Shown: positions 15,494 through 24,200 of the stretch, in pieces
Position numbering within the stretch: position 1 is the stretch's first letter
Layout of the letters: the number at the start of each line of letters is the position of its first letter
Assembly (NCBI GenBank): GCA_033764095.1
Contig: JANRJF010000488.1
Span: forward strand, 1 to 45,768
Source: JBDTMT01 sp033764095
GTDB taxonomy: Bacteria > Desulfobacterota > Binatia > HRBIN30 > CADEER01
Reading direction: 5' to 3'
DNA: 45,768 nucleotides
Notes under the pieces: model-generated
Database searches by the model: none
What the model saw: the letters and a program-made list of their open reading frames with translations, nothing else
Told to the model about the DNA's origin: nothing
Position numbers and translations under genes: made by a program

Positions 15494-16216
15494 ATGCGAG
15501 AGACACAACCGCCACCCGACAGCGCAGAGCTGGTCAGCTTGTCCGACGAACAGCGCGCCGCCGAGCTCATCTCGCGCTCGGTGCTCGGCCTCTGGGAGGT
15601 GGTGAACACGCTGACGCGGCTGCGGCAGACGCGGCGTGACGAGTTCCGCGTCACCATCTTCGGCTCGGCGCGCATCCCGCGCGAGCACTGGGTCTATGCG
15701 GCGGTGCGCGACCTGGCCGCCGAGCTGGCACGCATGGGCTGTACGGTCATCACCGGCGGCGGGCCTGGCCTGATGGAAGCGGCCAACGAGGGCGCCGCGT
15801 CGGTCGGCGTCGAGACACCGGACCGCTCGGTCGGGATCCGCATCCACCTGCCCTTCGAGCAGGAGACCAACCCCTTCGTCGGCCAGATGTACGAGCACGG
15901 CACGTTCTTCTCGCGCCTGCACCACTTCGTCATCGCCTCGGATGCCTTCGTCGTCGTCCCCGGCGGCATCGGCACGGTGCTGGAGCTGACCATGGTCTGG
16001 CAGCTGCTGCAGGTGCGCCAGATCAAGGACACGCCATTGATCCTGGTCGGCCCGATGTGGGCGGAGCTGGTCGACTGGGCGCGCGCCTATCTGCTGCGCC
16101 CGGAGTTCGCACTTGCCAGCCCGGACGACATCGAGATCCCGCGCTGTGTGCACACCGCCGCGGAGGCGATCGAGCTGTTGCGCGCGCGGCACGCGCAGTG
16201 GGCGGCGGCGCGCTGA
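15494..16216 (+). CDS. LOG family protein (lysine-decarboxylase-like nucleotide hydrolase fold)
   Basis: 240 residues from an ATG at 15494 with a G-rich ribosome-binding stretch upstream. The Rossmann-like core has VTIFGSARIP at about 53-62, TVITGGGPGLMEAANEGA, and the diagnostic PGGIGTVLELTMVWQ near 156-170. PGG-x-GT-x-x-E is the catalytic motif of LOG enzymes, which hydrolyse nucleoside 5'-monophosphates (cytokinin precursors in plants, purine nucleotides in bacteria). The N-terminal helix and overall length fit the longer bacterial subgroup. Context gives no hint of the substrate. Confidence 0.88.
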   Translation: MRETQPPPDSAELVSLSDEQRAAELISRSVLGLWEVVNTLTRLRQTRRDEFRVTIFGSARIPREHWVYAAVRDLAAELARMGCTVITGGGPGLMEAANEGAASVGVETPDRSVGIRIHLPFEQETNPFVGQMYEHGTFFSRLHHFVIASDAFVVVPGGIGTVLELTMVWQLLQVRQIKDTPLILVGPMWAELVDWARAYLLRPEFALASPDDIEIPRCVHTAAEAIELLRARHAQWAAAR

Positions 16217-16277
16217 CACGTGTCGCGGTGCCGCGCCCGTGCTAGCGTCGGCTGCGGTGACCGCTGACCGGCGCACA

Positions 16278-16898
16278 ATGGCGCGCCGCCTGGCAATCGG
16301 CGCGATGCTGCTGACCGCCGCGGCGACGCGGGCGGCGGAGGTCACCCCCGCCGACGCGGCGCGCTTCTCGATCAGCCGCGGCGGGCCACCGCCGCCGGCG
16401 GTGGTGTTCACGCTGATCGATCCGAGCCTGACGCTGCTGCCGCCCGAAGCGCTGCTCGCCGTGCGCGCGATGACACTCGAGGTGGAAGCGGAGCGCGAGG
16501 GCAGCGCCAGCACGCCGACGCCGGTGGTCGAGCGCGACCTCAACTGGAAGCTCGGCTACCGCCACTCGCAGCTCTCCGACCTGATGACCAACCAGACGCT
16601 GCGCAGCGATCCCTCGACCGGCTACTCGCGCCAGCTCGACCGCGACATCGTCGACCTCGGACTGAGCTGGCGGCTGACCGGCAGCGACCGCGTCGGTCTC
16701 GGGTATCAGTTGCAGTCGGCGCGCAACGGCGGCCCCGGCGACGTCAGTCTGTCGCGCTTCCTGCCCGGCAGCGCGCGGGCGACACACGCCTTCACGCTCG
16801 GCGTCACGCGCGAGTTCGGCGGCGCCGCGGCACCGCCGCCGCCGGTGGTGGCGCCGCCGCTGGTTCCCTTGCCGGAGGTGACACCGGCAGGTCCCTGA
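16278..16898 (+). CDS. Exported protein of unknown function, beta-rich
   Basis: 206 residues from the ATG at 16278. The first about 20 residues (MARRLAIGAMLLTAAATRAAE) form a signal peptide with a probable AxA-type cleavage site. The mature part has alternating polar/hydrophobic stretches such as WKLGYRHSQLSDLM, DLGLSWRLTG and RVGLGYQLQSARN, ending HAFTLGVTREF before a proline-rich tail (about 185-206). That pattern suggests a small outer-membrane beta-barrel or an adhesive beta-sandwich. No family was recognised. It starts 61 nt after the LOG gene in the same direction and may be co-transcribed. Confidence 0.65.
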   Translation: MARRLAIGAMLLTAAATRAAEVTPADAARFSISRGGPPPPAVVFTLIDPSLTLLPPEALLAVRAMTLEVEAEREGSASTPTPVVERDLNWKLGYRHSQLSDLMTNQTLRSDPSTGYSRQLDRDIVDLGLSWRLTGSDRVGLGYQLQSARNGGPGDVSLSRFLPGSARATHAFTLGVTREFGGAAAPPPPVVAPPLVPLPEVTPAGP

Positions 16899-16940
16899 GC
16901 AGGCGACGATGCCGAGCGGCGTCCCTCCCGGCGAGCGGCA

Positions 16941-18210
16941 TCACGCCAGCAAGCCGAACGACACCGTGCGCAGGAAGGCGCGACCGTAGCTCGGCTCGCC
17001 GGCGCGCCGCAGGCCGACGCCGCGCGACAAGGTCAGCACGACGGCCGCGCGTAGCAGGCTGGAGAGGACGAACAGCGTCGCGTAGCCATCGGAGCCGAGC
17101 CCGCGCAGCACCAGGCCGCCGCACAGCGAACCAGCGACGATCGCCAGGCCGTTGAGCAGGTTGTAGAGCGACAGCACGCGAGCACGGCTGCGGTCGTCGG
17201 TGGCGTCGAGCAGGTTGAGCATCAACGCCAGCTCGAAGCCGGCCCAGGCGAACCCGGCGCTGAGCTGCACGAGGATCAGGTAGGCGAAGTGGTGCGAGAC
17301 CAGCCACGACGCCGACAGCGGGACCAGCAGCGTGCCGGCCACCTGCAGGGCGCGCCGATTGCCGCAGCGCCGCGCCACCTCGCCCCAGTACGGTGAGGAA
17401 GACGATGCGTCCGCCGAGGCCGGCAAAGCTCAGAATGGTGTACTGCGCGTACGACAACCCGAGCTCGCCGAGCATGTACGGGGTGAAGTACGAGGCCGAC
17501 AGGTGGACGCTGCCCATCATCAGCACCAGCAGCGCCACCAGGCGCCCGGCGCGGCCGGTGCGCAACTCGCGCCACACCGCGCCGAGCGGCGGCCGCGGCG
17601 GCGGCGGCCCGTGCCGCGGGTCGTGCTGCACGGTCAGAAAGCGCGCACTGACCAAGCGGCTCAGGCCGGCGAGGCTGAAGACGACGACGAAGCCAATCGC
17701 GGCGCCGCCGGAGCCGTGCTCGCTGGCATGCAGGACGAAGCCACCACACAGGTTGGAGGCGACGAGCAATGCGCTGACCCACGCGGCGCGGCGCCCGAAG
17801 AAGCGGCTGCGCACCGTTGCCGGCACCAGGCGGCCGATCCACGCGTTCCACACCGTGTTGATGCCGAGCGCGTAGATCGAGTACAGCGTCGCCGCTGCGA
17901 GCAGTGCCGGGTAGCGGTCGCCGCCGAGCAGCGCGAGCGCGGCGAGCGGCGCGAAGAGCAGCCCCTGCGCCACCGCCCCGCCGACGACGAACGGCTTGTC
18001 GCCGATCCGATGCGCGACGCGCGGCGCGAGCAACTGCGCCAGCGAGCCGGCGAGGATCGGGATGGTGGTCAGCAACCCGACCTGGAACGGGCTGGCGCCG
18101 AGAAACAGGCCGAAGGCGGGGAAGTAGAGCTCACCAGCCCCGACCATCGCCGCGCAGGCGGCGCCGTCGACGACACTGGCGCGCAGGCTGCGGCGGAGGC
18201 GGGTGCGCAT
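16941..18210 (-). pseudogene. MFS transporter interrupted by a single-base frameshift
   Basis: Leftward from the ATG at 18210, MFS sequence runs through VGAGELYFPAFGLFLGASPF, LLTTIPILAGSLAQLLAP, further helices, and AGLGGRIVFL near codon 272, then becomes non-protein-like. In the neighbouring frame the second half starts YWGEVARRCGNRRALQVAG and continues through VLSLYNLLNGLAIVAGSL to a stop at 16941. Removing one base (the T at 17394, an A on the coding strand) joins them as FLPYWGEVARR, which restores the common MFS loop motif. Both halves keep normal codon use and hydrophobic helices, so the lesion is recent, or an assembly or sequencing error. Intact, the protein would be about 422 residues with 12 helices. 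Substrate unknown. Confidence 0.75.
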
Positions 18211-18220
18211 GTGGCGAGCG

Positions 18221-18349
18221 ATCAGCTTTCAGCTGTCAGCCCTCAGCCCGTCGGAACGATCGGACCGGGATCCGGCCCGCTGCTGATGGCTGACTCGCAA
18301 GTGAAATCGATCCGACTCCAAGCTGAAAGCTGACAGCTGATAGCTGAAG
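18221..18349. repeat. CAGCTNT 7-mer repeats in inverted arrangement, upstream of glgB
   Basis: 18223-18249 holds about four 7-bp units (CAGCTTT, CAGCTGT, CAGCCCT, CAGCCCG). 18321-18349 holds the same units in reverse complement (AGCTGAAAGCTGACAGCTGATAGCTGAAG). Two further loose copies lie at 18291-18305. The region sits between the divergent MFS and glgB genes, so here it cannot be a terminator for either. The family is the same as the array at 24076-24200. Confidence 0.75.
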
Positions 18350-18480
18350 TCCGCGGTCAGATAGCTGCGAACCGCCTCGACTGCTACCCTGCCGGCGCCG
18401 ATGCGACGCTTGCTGCCCGTTCCGACCGCCGCCACGCCGCAGCCGTGCTAGCGGCGCCGCCCTGTTCGACACCTGTGCCG

Positions 18481-20376
18481 ATGAGCCTGCTGACCGACCA
18501 CGACCTCTACCTGTTCAACGAGGGCACCTACGCGCGGCTGTTCGAGACGCTCGGCGCGCAGCCGATGACCGTCGGGGGCCGCGCCGGCACGCACTTCGCC
18601 GTCTGGGCGCCGAACGCCGACTACGTGTCGGTGATCGGCGACTTCAACGGCTGGGCGCGCGGCGTCCACCCGCTGCGCATGCGCGGCGGCTCCGGCATCT
18701 GGGAGGGGTTCGTCCCCAACGTCGGACCGGGCGCCGTGTACAAGTACCACGTCGCCTCGCGGCTCAACGGCTACAAGGTGGACAAGGCCGATCCGGTCGC
18801 CTTCCGCAGCGAACTGCCGCCACGCACCGGCTCGGTGGTGGCGGCACCGCGCCACGACTGGCAGGACGCCGCCTGGCTGGCCGCGCGTCCCAAACGGCAG
18901 GCGCTCGACCAGCCGCTGTCGATCTACGAAGTGCACCTCGGCTCCTGGGAGCGCGCGCCGGAGGATCCGAGCCGCCTGCTCACCTACCGCGAGATCGCGC
19001 CGCGCCTGGCGGCCTACGCGCGCGATCTCGGCTTCACCCACGTCGAGCTGCTGCCGGTGATGGAGCACCCCTTCTATGCATCATGGGGCTACCAGACCAC
19101 CGGCTTCTTCGCCCCGACGGCGCGCTACGGCACCCCGGAGGACTTCATGTTCCTGGTCGACGTGCTGCACCAGCACGAGATCGGCGTCATCCTCGACTGG
19201 GTACCGTCGCACTTCCCGAGCGACGAGCACGGCCTCGCCTACTTCGACGGCACGCATCTCTACGAGCACGCCGACCCGCGCCAGGGCTTCCACCCCGACT
19301 GGAAGAGCCTGATCTTCAACTACGGCCGCAACGAGGTGCGCTCGTTCCTGCTCAGCAGCGCCGTGTACTGGCTGGAGCGCTTCCATGTCGACGGCCTGCG
19401 CGTCGACGCGGTCGCCTCGATGCTCTACCTCGACTACTCGCGCCAGCCCGGCGAGTGGATCCCGAACAAGTATGGCGGGCGCGAGAACGTCGACGCGATC
19501 GACTTCCTGCGCCAGCTGAACAGCTCCGTGTACGCGGTCGCGCCAGGCGCCCAGACGATCGCCGAGGAGTCGACCGACTGGCCGATGGTGTCGCGCCCGG
19601 GCTACGTCGGCGGCCTCGGTTTCGGCTTCAAGTGGGACATGGGCTGGATGCACGACATCCTGGAGTACCTGCGCCACGACCCGGTACACCGCCGCTACCA
19701 CCACGCGGCGCTCACCTTCCGCATGATGTACGCCTACAGCGAGAACTTCGTCCTGCCCCTGTCGCACGACGAGGTGGTGCACATGAAGGGCTCACTGCTC
19801 GGCAAGATGGCGGGCGACGAATGGCAGCAGTTCGCCAATCTCCGCCTGCTGCTCGCGCACCAGTGGACGCAGCCGGGCAAGAAGCTGCTCTTCATGGGCG
19901 GCGAGATCGCGCAGCGGCGCGAGTGGAACCACGACCACAGCCTCGACTGGCACCTGTTGCAGTGGGCCCCCCACCGGGGCGTGCAGCAGTGGGTGCGCGA
20001 TCTCAACCGCCTCTACGCGCACGAGCCCTGCCTGTACGAGCGCGAACGCGACTGGAGCGGCTTCGAATGGGTCGACTGCAACGACGCCGACCACAGCGTC
20101 ATCAGCTACCTGCGCTTCGGCGCGGCACGCGACCGCGCGCTGCTGGTGGTGCTCAACTTCACCCCGGTCGTGCGCTACGGCTGTCAGCTCGGCGTCCCCT
20201 GGGGCGGCACCTGGCACGAGGTGCTGAACAGCGACGCGCCGCAGTACGACGGCAGCGGCGTCGGCAACCTCGGCGGCGTCGAGGCGCGCGCCGTGCCACA
20301 CCACGCCCGCCCGTTCTCGGTGCAGGTGACGCTGCCGCCGCTGGCGGCGGTGGTCTTCGTCGGTAGCGCGCCGTAA
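18481..20376 (+). CDS. glgB: 1,4-alpha-glucan branching enzyme (GH13)
   Basis: 631 residues from the ATG at 18481. The N-terminal CBM48 domain includes FAVWAPNADYVSVIGDFNGW (39-58). The GH13 catalytic barrel contains SWGYQTTGFFAPTARYGTPE, VDGLRVDAVASMLYLDYSR with nucleophile Asp309, AEEST with the acid Glu at about 362, and SHDEVVHMKGSLLGKM with the transition-state Asp. The C-terminal beta-domain ends PPLAAVVFVGSAP. It makes alpha-1,6 branches in glycogen; the length is usual for forms lacking the second N-terminal module. The TAA stop (20374-20376) lies inside the 98-bp palindrome that separates it from convergent glgP. Confidence 0.96.
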   Translation: MSLLTDHDLYLFNEGTYARLFETLGAQPMTVGGRAGTHFAVWAPNADYVSVIGDFNGWARGVHPLRMRGGSGIWEGFVPNVGPGAVYKYHVASRLNGYKVDKADPVAFRSELPPRTGSVVAAPRHDWQDAAWLAARPKRQALDQPLSIYEVHLGSWERAPEDPSRLLTYREIAPRLAAYARDLGFTHVELLPVMEHPFYASWGYQTTGFFAPTARYGTPEDFMFLVDVLHQHEIGVILDWVPSHFPSDEHGLAYFDGTHLYEHADPRQGFHPDWKSLIFNYGRNEVRSFLLSSAVYWLERFHVDGLRVDAVASMLYLDYSRQPGEWIPNKYGGRENVDAIDFLRQLNSSVYAVAPGAQTIAEESTDWPMVSRPGYVGGLGFGFKWDMGWMHDILEYLRHDPVHRRYHHAALTFRMMYAYSENFVLPLSHDEVVHMKGSLLGKMAGDEWQQFANLRLLLAHQWTQPGKKLLFMGGEIAQRREWNHDHSLDWHLLQWAPHRGVQQWVRDLNRLYAHEPCLYERERDWSGFEWVDCNDADHSVISYLRFGAARDRALLVVLNFTPVVRYGCQLGVPWGGTWHEVLNSDAPQYDGSGVGNLGGVEARAVPHHARPFSVQVTLPPLAAVVFVGSAP

Positions 20377-20470
20377 CCACCACGACACTACGGCACAACG
20401 ACACCACGCCGGGAGGGAATCGATTTCCTCCCGGCGTGGTGTCGTTGTGCCGTAGTGTCGTGGTGGTTAC
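20373..20470. repeat. 98-bp near-perfect palindrome between glgB and glgP
   Basis: Pairing 20373 with 20470 and moving in to the centre at 20421/20422 gives 49 pairs, of which only one (20417/20426) is not Watson-Crick, and it is a G-T wobble. The arm is built from 8-bp units (ACGACACT, ACGGCACA, ACGACACC), followed by GCCGGGAGG and a central AATCGATT. It includes the glgB stop codon and ends 14 nt short of the glgP stop. Each transcript would form an extremely stable hairpin, so a bidirectional terminator is the simplest function. Perfect palindromes of this length are normally unstable in cells with SbcCD, so either tolerance or an assembly artefact must be considered. Confidence 0.93.
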
Positions 20471-20484
20471 CGGCGCGCCCGCGA

Positions 20485-22713
20485 CTACGCGCTCGCCGAC
20501 GCGCCCGCGCCATTGGTCGCCGGCACTGTCGCGCGCGGCGCGCCGGTCGCGTCGGGGGAGTAGAGCTTGCTCACGTACTCCAGCAGCATGCGATGGGCGC
20601 TGAACTGCGGGATCAGGCCGCGCATCGACGACTTCACCTTCTTCAGCCACAGGTGCGGCAGACCATCCGGTCCGCGCGCATAGAAGAGTGGAATCACCTC
20701 GTTCTGCAGCAGGTTGAACAGCGCCTCGGCGTCGTGCTCGTCCTGCTGGTGCGGGTCGGCCTGCGGCGAGACGATATTCCAACCGTTGCTGCCATCGTAG
20801 CCTTCCTCCCACCACCCGTCGGCGACGCTCAGGTTGAGGCCGCCGTTGAGCACCACCTTCATGCCGCTGGTGCCGCTCGCCTCGAGCGGCGGCCGCGGCA
20901 GGTTGAGCCACAGGTCGACGCCGGCGACCAGCGGCGGCGCGATGGTGAGGTCGTAGTCCTCCAGGAAGACCGCGCGCCCGCCGAGGTCCTCGGTGCGGCT
21001 CTTGAACAGATGGTTGAGCGTCCCCTTGCCTTCGTTGTCGGCCGGGTGAGCCTTGCCGGCGATGATGAGCTGGATCGGCGTCGGCCCGTCGGCCAGCAGG
21101 TTCCCGCCGCGTTCGCCGAAGCGCACCAACAGATAGAGGCGCTTGTAGGCGGCGACGCGGCGCGCAAAGCCGATGGTCAGTACGTTGGGGTCGAACTGCC
21201 GCGCCGCCGCCTCGACATACTCCGGTCCCTCGCCGCGCGAGCAGCGGTCGAGCACCGAGCGCTCGCGCACCAGCTCGACCAGGGCCTTGCGCAGCGCGCA
21301 CCGCACCGCCCAGAGCTCGGCGTCGGGAATGTCGTCGATCGGCGCAAAGGTGGCCGGGTCGGAGATATGCTCGCGCCAGTCGGGTCGCAGGTAGCGATCG
21401 AGCAGCCCCTGCATCGCGTCCGCCATCCACGTCGTGGTGTGCACGCCGTTGGTGACGTGGGTGATGGGCACCTCTTCGACCGGCAGCTGCGGCCAGAGCG
21501 GCTTCCACATGTGCCGCGCCACGATGCCGTGGCGCAGCGAGACGCCGTTGGCGGCGCGGCTGGCGCGCAGCGCCAGCGGCGTGATGCTGATCGCGTCGTG
21601 CGCGTCGCCGGGCCGGACGCGACCGAGGTCGTAGAAGGCGTCGCGCGCGATACCGAGCGAGTCGGCGAACTGGCCGAGCACCGGCTCGACCTCGCCGGCG
21701 CTGTAGCCCTCGTTGCCGGCCTCGACCGGCGTGTGGGTGGTGAACACCGTGCGCTGCCGCACCGCCGCCAGCGCGGCGGCGAAGTCGCTGCCGTTGCCGG
21801 CCCCGAGTCGGGCGCGCTCGAAGCCGCTCAGCGCGGCGTGCCCTTCGTTGAGGTGCACGAGCAGCGGATCGAAGCCCATCGCCTGCAGCGCGCGCACGCC
21901 GCCGATGCCGAGCACCGCGTACTGCGCCAGGCGCACGTGACGGTCGCCGATATACAGGCGGGCGGTGATCCAGCGGTCGATGGGATGGTTGTCCTCGCGG
22001 TCGGTGTTGAGCAGGTAGAGCGGCACGCGGCCGAAGGTGATGCGCCACACGTCGCAGCGCACGGTGCGGCCGCGCACGTCGAGCGAGACGATCAGCGGGC
22101 CGCCGTCGGGGCCGGTGACGCGCACCGCCGGCAGGCGCTCGAAGTCGGCGTTCACCCAGTACTCGCGCTGCCAGCCGTCGATGTCGAGGCGCTGGTGGAA
22201 GTAGCCCTGGCGGTAGAAGATGCCGACGCCGATCATCGGCACGGCGAGGTCGGCGGCGGCCTTCAACGTGTCGCCGGCCAGCACCCCGAGCCCACCACCG
22301 TAGAGCGGCAACGACGCGTGCGCGCCGAACTCGGAGCAGAAGTACGCCACCGGGCGCGCGGTCTGCCCGGCGACCGGCATCGCCGGGCGGCGCAGATCGG
22401 CGTCGAGCTCGTCGGCGAGGCGGCGCACGCGCGACAGGTAGCCGTCGTCGCGCGCCATCTCCTGGAAGCGCCGCGGCGACGTCGCCTCGATCACGTAGCG
22501 CGGATTGCAGCCGCCGCGCCGCCACGCGTCGGGGTTGATGTCATGGAACAGCGCGCCGCCACCCGCCATCCACGACCAGCGGTAGTTGAACGCGAGCGAG
22601 GCCAGCGGCTGCATCGGCTCCGGCAGGCGATCCGCCAGCTCGCCGACGACGCGTTCGAGATCGCGGCGGCCGTCGTATGGTGCGAGAGCGTCTGGCAGCG
22701 AAGCGGTCGACAT
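20485..22713 (-). CDS. glgP: Alpha-glucan phosphorylase (GT35)
   Basis: 742 residues from the ATG at 22713, which has GGAGGT upstream. It belongs to the shorter, Thermotoga/actinobacterial type of phosphorylase: N-terminal FNYRWSWMAGG, YFCSEFGAHASLPLYGGGLG, HLNEGHAA, THTPVEAGNE, THVTNGVHTTTWM, GFARRVAAYKRLYLL, IIAGKAHPADNEGK, and the pyridoxal phosphate region EASGTSGMKVVLNGGLNLSV containing the PLP lysine. It releases glucose-1-phosphate from glycogen or maltodextrin. Convergent with glgB; the two probably form a glycogen-turnover pair, though no glgA or glgC is in the window. Confidence 0.95.
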   Translation of the reverse strand: MSTASLPDALAPYDGRRDLERVVGELADRLPEPMQPLASLAFNYRWSWMAGGGALFHDINPDAWRRGGCNPRYVIEATSPRRFQEMARDDGYLSRVRRLADELDADLRRPAMPVAGQTARPVAYFCSEFGAHASLPLYGGGLGVLAGDTLKAAADLAVPMIGVGIFYRQGYFHQRLDIDGWQREYWVNADFERLPAVRVTGPDGGPLIVSLDVRGRTVRCDVWRITFGRVPLYLLNTDREDNHPIDRWITARLYIGDRHVRLAQYAVLGIGGVRALQAMGFDPLLVHLNEGHAALSGFERARLGAGNGSDFAAALAAVRQRTVFTTHTPVEAGNEGYSAGEVEPVLGQFADSLGIARDAFYDLGRVRPGDAHDAISITPLALRASRAANGVSLRHGIVARHMWKPLWPQLPVEEVPITHVTNGVHTTTWMADAMQGLLDRYLRPDWREHISDPATFAPIDDIPDAELWAVRCALRKALVELVRERSVLDRCSRGEGPEYVEAAARQFDPNVLTIGFARRVAAYKRLYLLVRFGERGGNLLADGPTPIQLIIAGKAHPADNEGKGTLNHLFKSRTEDLGGRAVFLEDYDLTIAPPLVAGVDLWLNLPRPPLEASGTSGMKVVLNGGLNLSVADGWWEEGYDGSNGWNIVSPQADPHQQDEHDAEALFNLLQNEVIPLFYARGPDGLPHLWLKKVKSSMRGLIPQFSAHRMLLEYVSKLYSPDATGAPRATVPATNGAGASASA

Positions 22714-22791
22714 CGGCGAAGCACCTCCGGGGGCCCCACGCCTATGTCGCGTCGCCGCCGCCTGCAAGCCACTGTTGCGCGATCGGCGCGG

Positions 22792-24018
22792 CTAATCGAC
22801 GTCTTCAGATGATCTGTCACCGGCGTCCGGCGCACCGGCGCCGTTGGCGCGCCGGAAGCGCAAGCGCACCGACTCCGGCTCGACGTCGTCGACCGTCAGC
22901 TCGGACGGGTGGGTGATCTGGTTCTCGCTCACCGCAAAGGTGCGGCGGCCGTAACGCGCCAGCGTCGCGTCCACCGTCACGTCGACGCGGCCGGGATCGA
23001 AGAGGTAGAAGTTGCGCCGCTGGCCGGTGAGGATGGCGGTGACCTGCTCCGGTTCGATGCTCTCCAGCTCGTAGCCGGGCGGCACGTTGACCACCTTCAC
23101 GTTGATCGGGAAGGCCTCGGTCGCCGGCCGCGAGCCGGGTACGAACAGCATCCACAGCCCGACCACCAGCACCAGCGAGGCGATCTTCTCCGCCCAGTTC
23201 TCCAGCAGCGCGCTGGCGATCAGGCTGCGCGAGCTGGTCGGCGGCGCCACCGCCCTCTGGAACGCATGCAGCACGCCCTCGAGCTCGGCGGCCCCGCTCA
23301 GATGACGCAGTTGGCCCTGCTGTGCGACGGCGATACCGCCGCGTTCCTCCGACACGATCAGACAGAGCGCGTCGGTGCGCTCGGCGAGGCCGAGCCCGGC
23401 GCAGTGGCGCGTGCCGACGCCGCGCAACTGCTGAAAGTCGGTCGACAGCGGCAGGTGGGTCGAGAAGCGCTCGACGCGATCCTTGCTGATGATCACGGCG
23501 CCGTCGTGGCCGGGCGAATGGCGATCGAAGAGACTCTTCAGCAGCGGCTCGCTGACCGCGCCGCCGAGCGGCACGCCGCCGTGCAGGTGGCGATCGATCG
23601 GCTGGCGGCCAGCGAGCACGATCAACGCGCCGATGTGGTCGCGGGCGAAATCCGCCGCGCAGGCGACCAGCACCTCCGCCGTGCCGTACGAGGGCACGCG
23701 GTCGAGCTTGCGCCGCAGCCCCCACAACGCCAGCCGCTCGAAGGCCTGGCGCAGCTCCTCCTGGAAGATCACCACCAGCATGATCAGGAAGACGGCGAAG
23801 AAGCCCTGCAACAGCCCGGTGGTGAGGCGCAGGTCGAGCGCGCGGGCGACGATGTAGAGCCCGACCAGCACCAGGACACCGGCCGCCACCAGGCGCGCCT
23901 GGGTGCGCCGCACCAGCACGATGGCGGAGTAGAAGAAGACCGTCACCAGCGCGATGTCGAGCCCGTCGGCAAGCGTCAGATCGCGCACCTGGGCGAGCAC
24001 GGGGTCGAGCAGCGGCAT
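22792..24018 (-). CDS. cdaA: Diadenylate cyclase (CdaA-type) fused to a YbbR domain
   Basis: 408 residues. Three N-terminal membrane segments (about 18-85) lead to a DAC domain: SPGHDGAVII with the DGA motif at 162-164 and GVGTRHCAGLGLAERTDAL, where the usual RHR reads R194-H195-C196, then IVSEERGGIAVA. A fourth membrane helix (SLVLVVGLWMLFV, about 261-273) is followed by one YbbR-like domain, INVKVVNVPPGYELESIEP through VDDVEPESVRLRF, ending near 390. The DAC domain should make c-di-AMP from two ATP. CdaA and its YbbR-domain regulator CdaR are normally separate adjacent genes; here they are one protein, placing YbbR outside the membrane. The Cys for Arg in RHR may affect activity. Confidence 0.88.
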   Translation of the reverse strand: MPLLDPVLAQVRDLTLADGLDIALVTVFFYSAIVLVRRTQARLVAAGVLVLVGLYIVARALDLRLTTGLLQGFFAVFLIMLVVIFQEELRQAFERLALWGLRRKLDRVPSYGTAEVLVACAADFARDHIGALIVLAGRQPIDRHLHGGVPLGGAVSEPLLKSLFDRHSPGHDGAVIISKDRVERFSTHLPLSTDFQQLRGVGTRHCAGLGLAERTDALCLIVSEERGGIAVAQQGQLRHLSGAAELEGVLHAFQRAVAPPTSSRSLIASALLENWAEKIASLVLVVGLWMLFVPGSRPATEAFPINVKVVNVPPGYELESIEPEQVTAILTGQRRNFYLFDPGRVDVTVDATLARYGRRTFAVSENQITHPSELTVDDVEPESVRLRFRRANGAGAPDAGDRSSEDVD

Positions 24019-24075
24019 GGCGCCCGTTGTAGCGAGGCGAATGTCGGCTGTCAGCTCGGAGCAGCGATCAACGAG

Positions 24076-24200
24076 CAGCTGTCGGCCATCAGCTATCAGC
24101 TATCAGCTATCAGCTGTCGGCTATCAGCTGTCGGCTGTCAGCCATCAGCGGTCAGAAATGGTCTCAGGCTGAGCGTTGACAGCTGACGGCTGAGGGCTCA
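24076..24200. repeat. Tandem CAGCTAT 7-mer array with inverted copies
   Basis: Eleven consecutive 7-bp units run from 24076 to 24152 (consensus CRGCYRT; three exact CAGCTAT copies at 24090-24110). The same unit appears in reverse complement at 24176-24200 (TTGACAGCTGACGGCTGAGGG). On the leftward strand the array reads GCTGATAGCTGATAG, which places TGA or TAG in all three frames. The stop codon of the FG-GAP gene (24198-24200) is at its edge. It occupies the 179-bp gap between that gene and cdaA, both leftward. Same family as 18221-18349. There are no spacers, so this is not a CRISPR array. Confidence 0.9.

Noticed and set aside
17385..17400. Programmed frameshift in the MFS gene
   Set aside because: No slippery heptamer or downstream stem at the junction; a single extra base explains it better.
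20373..20470. Insertion-sequence terminal inverted repeats
   Set aside because: The arms are adjacent with no interior and no transposase or target-site duplication is seen.
24076..24200. CRISPR array
   Set aside because: 7-bp units are contiguous with no unique spacers, and no cas genes are nearby.
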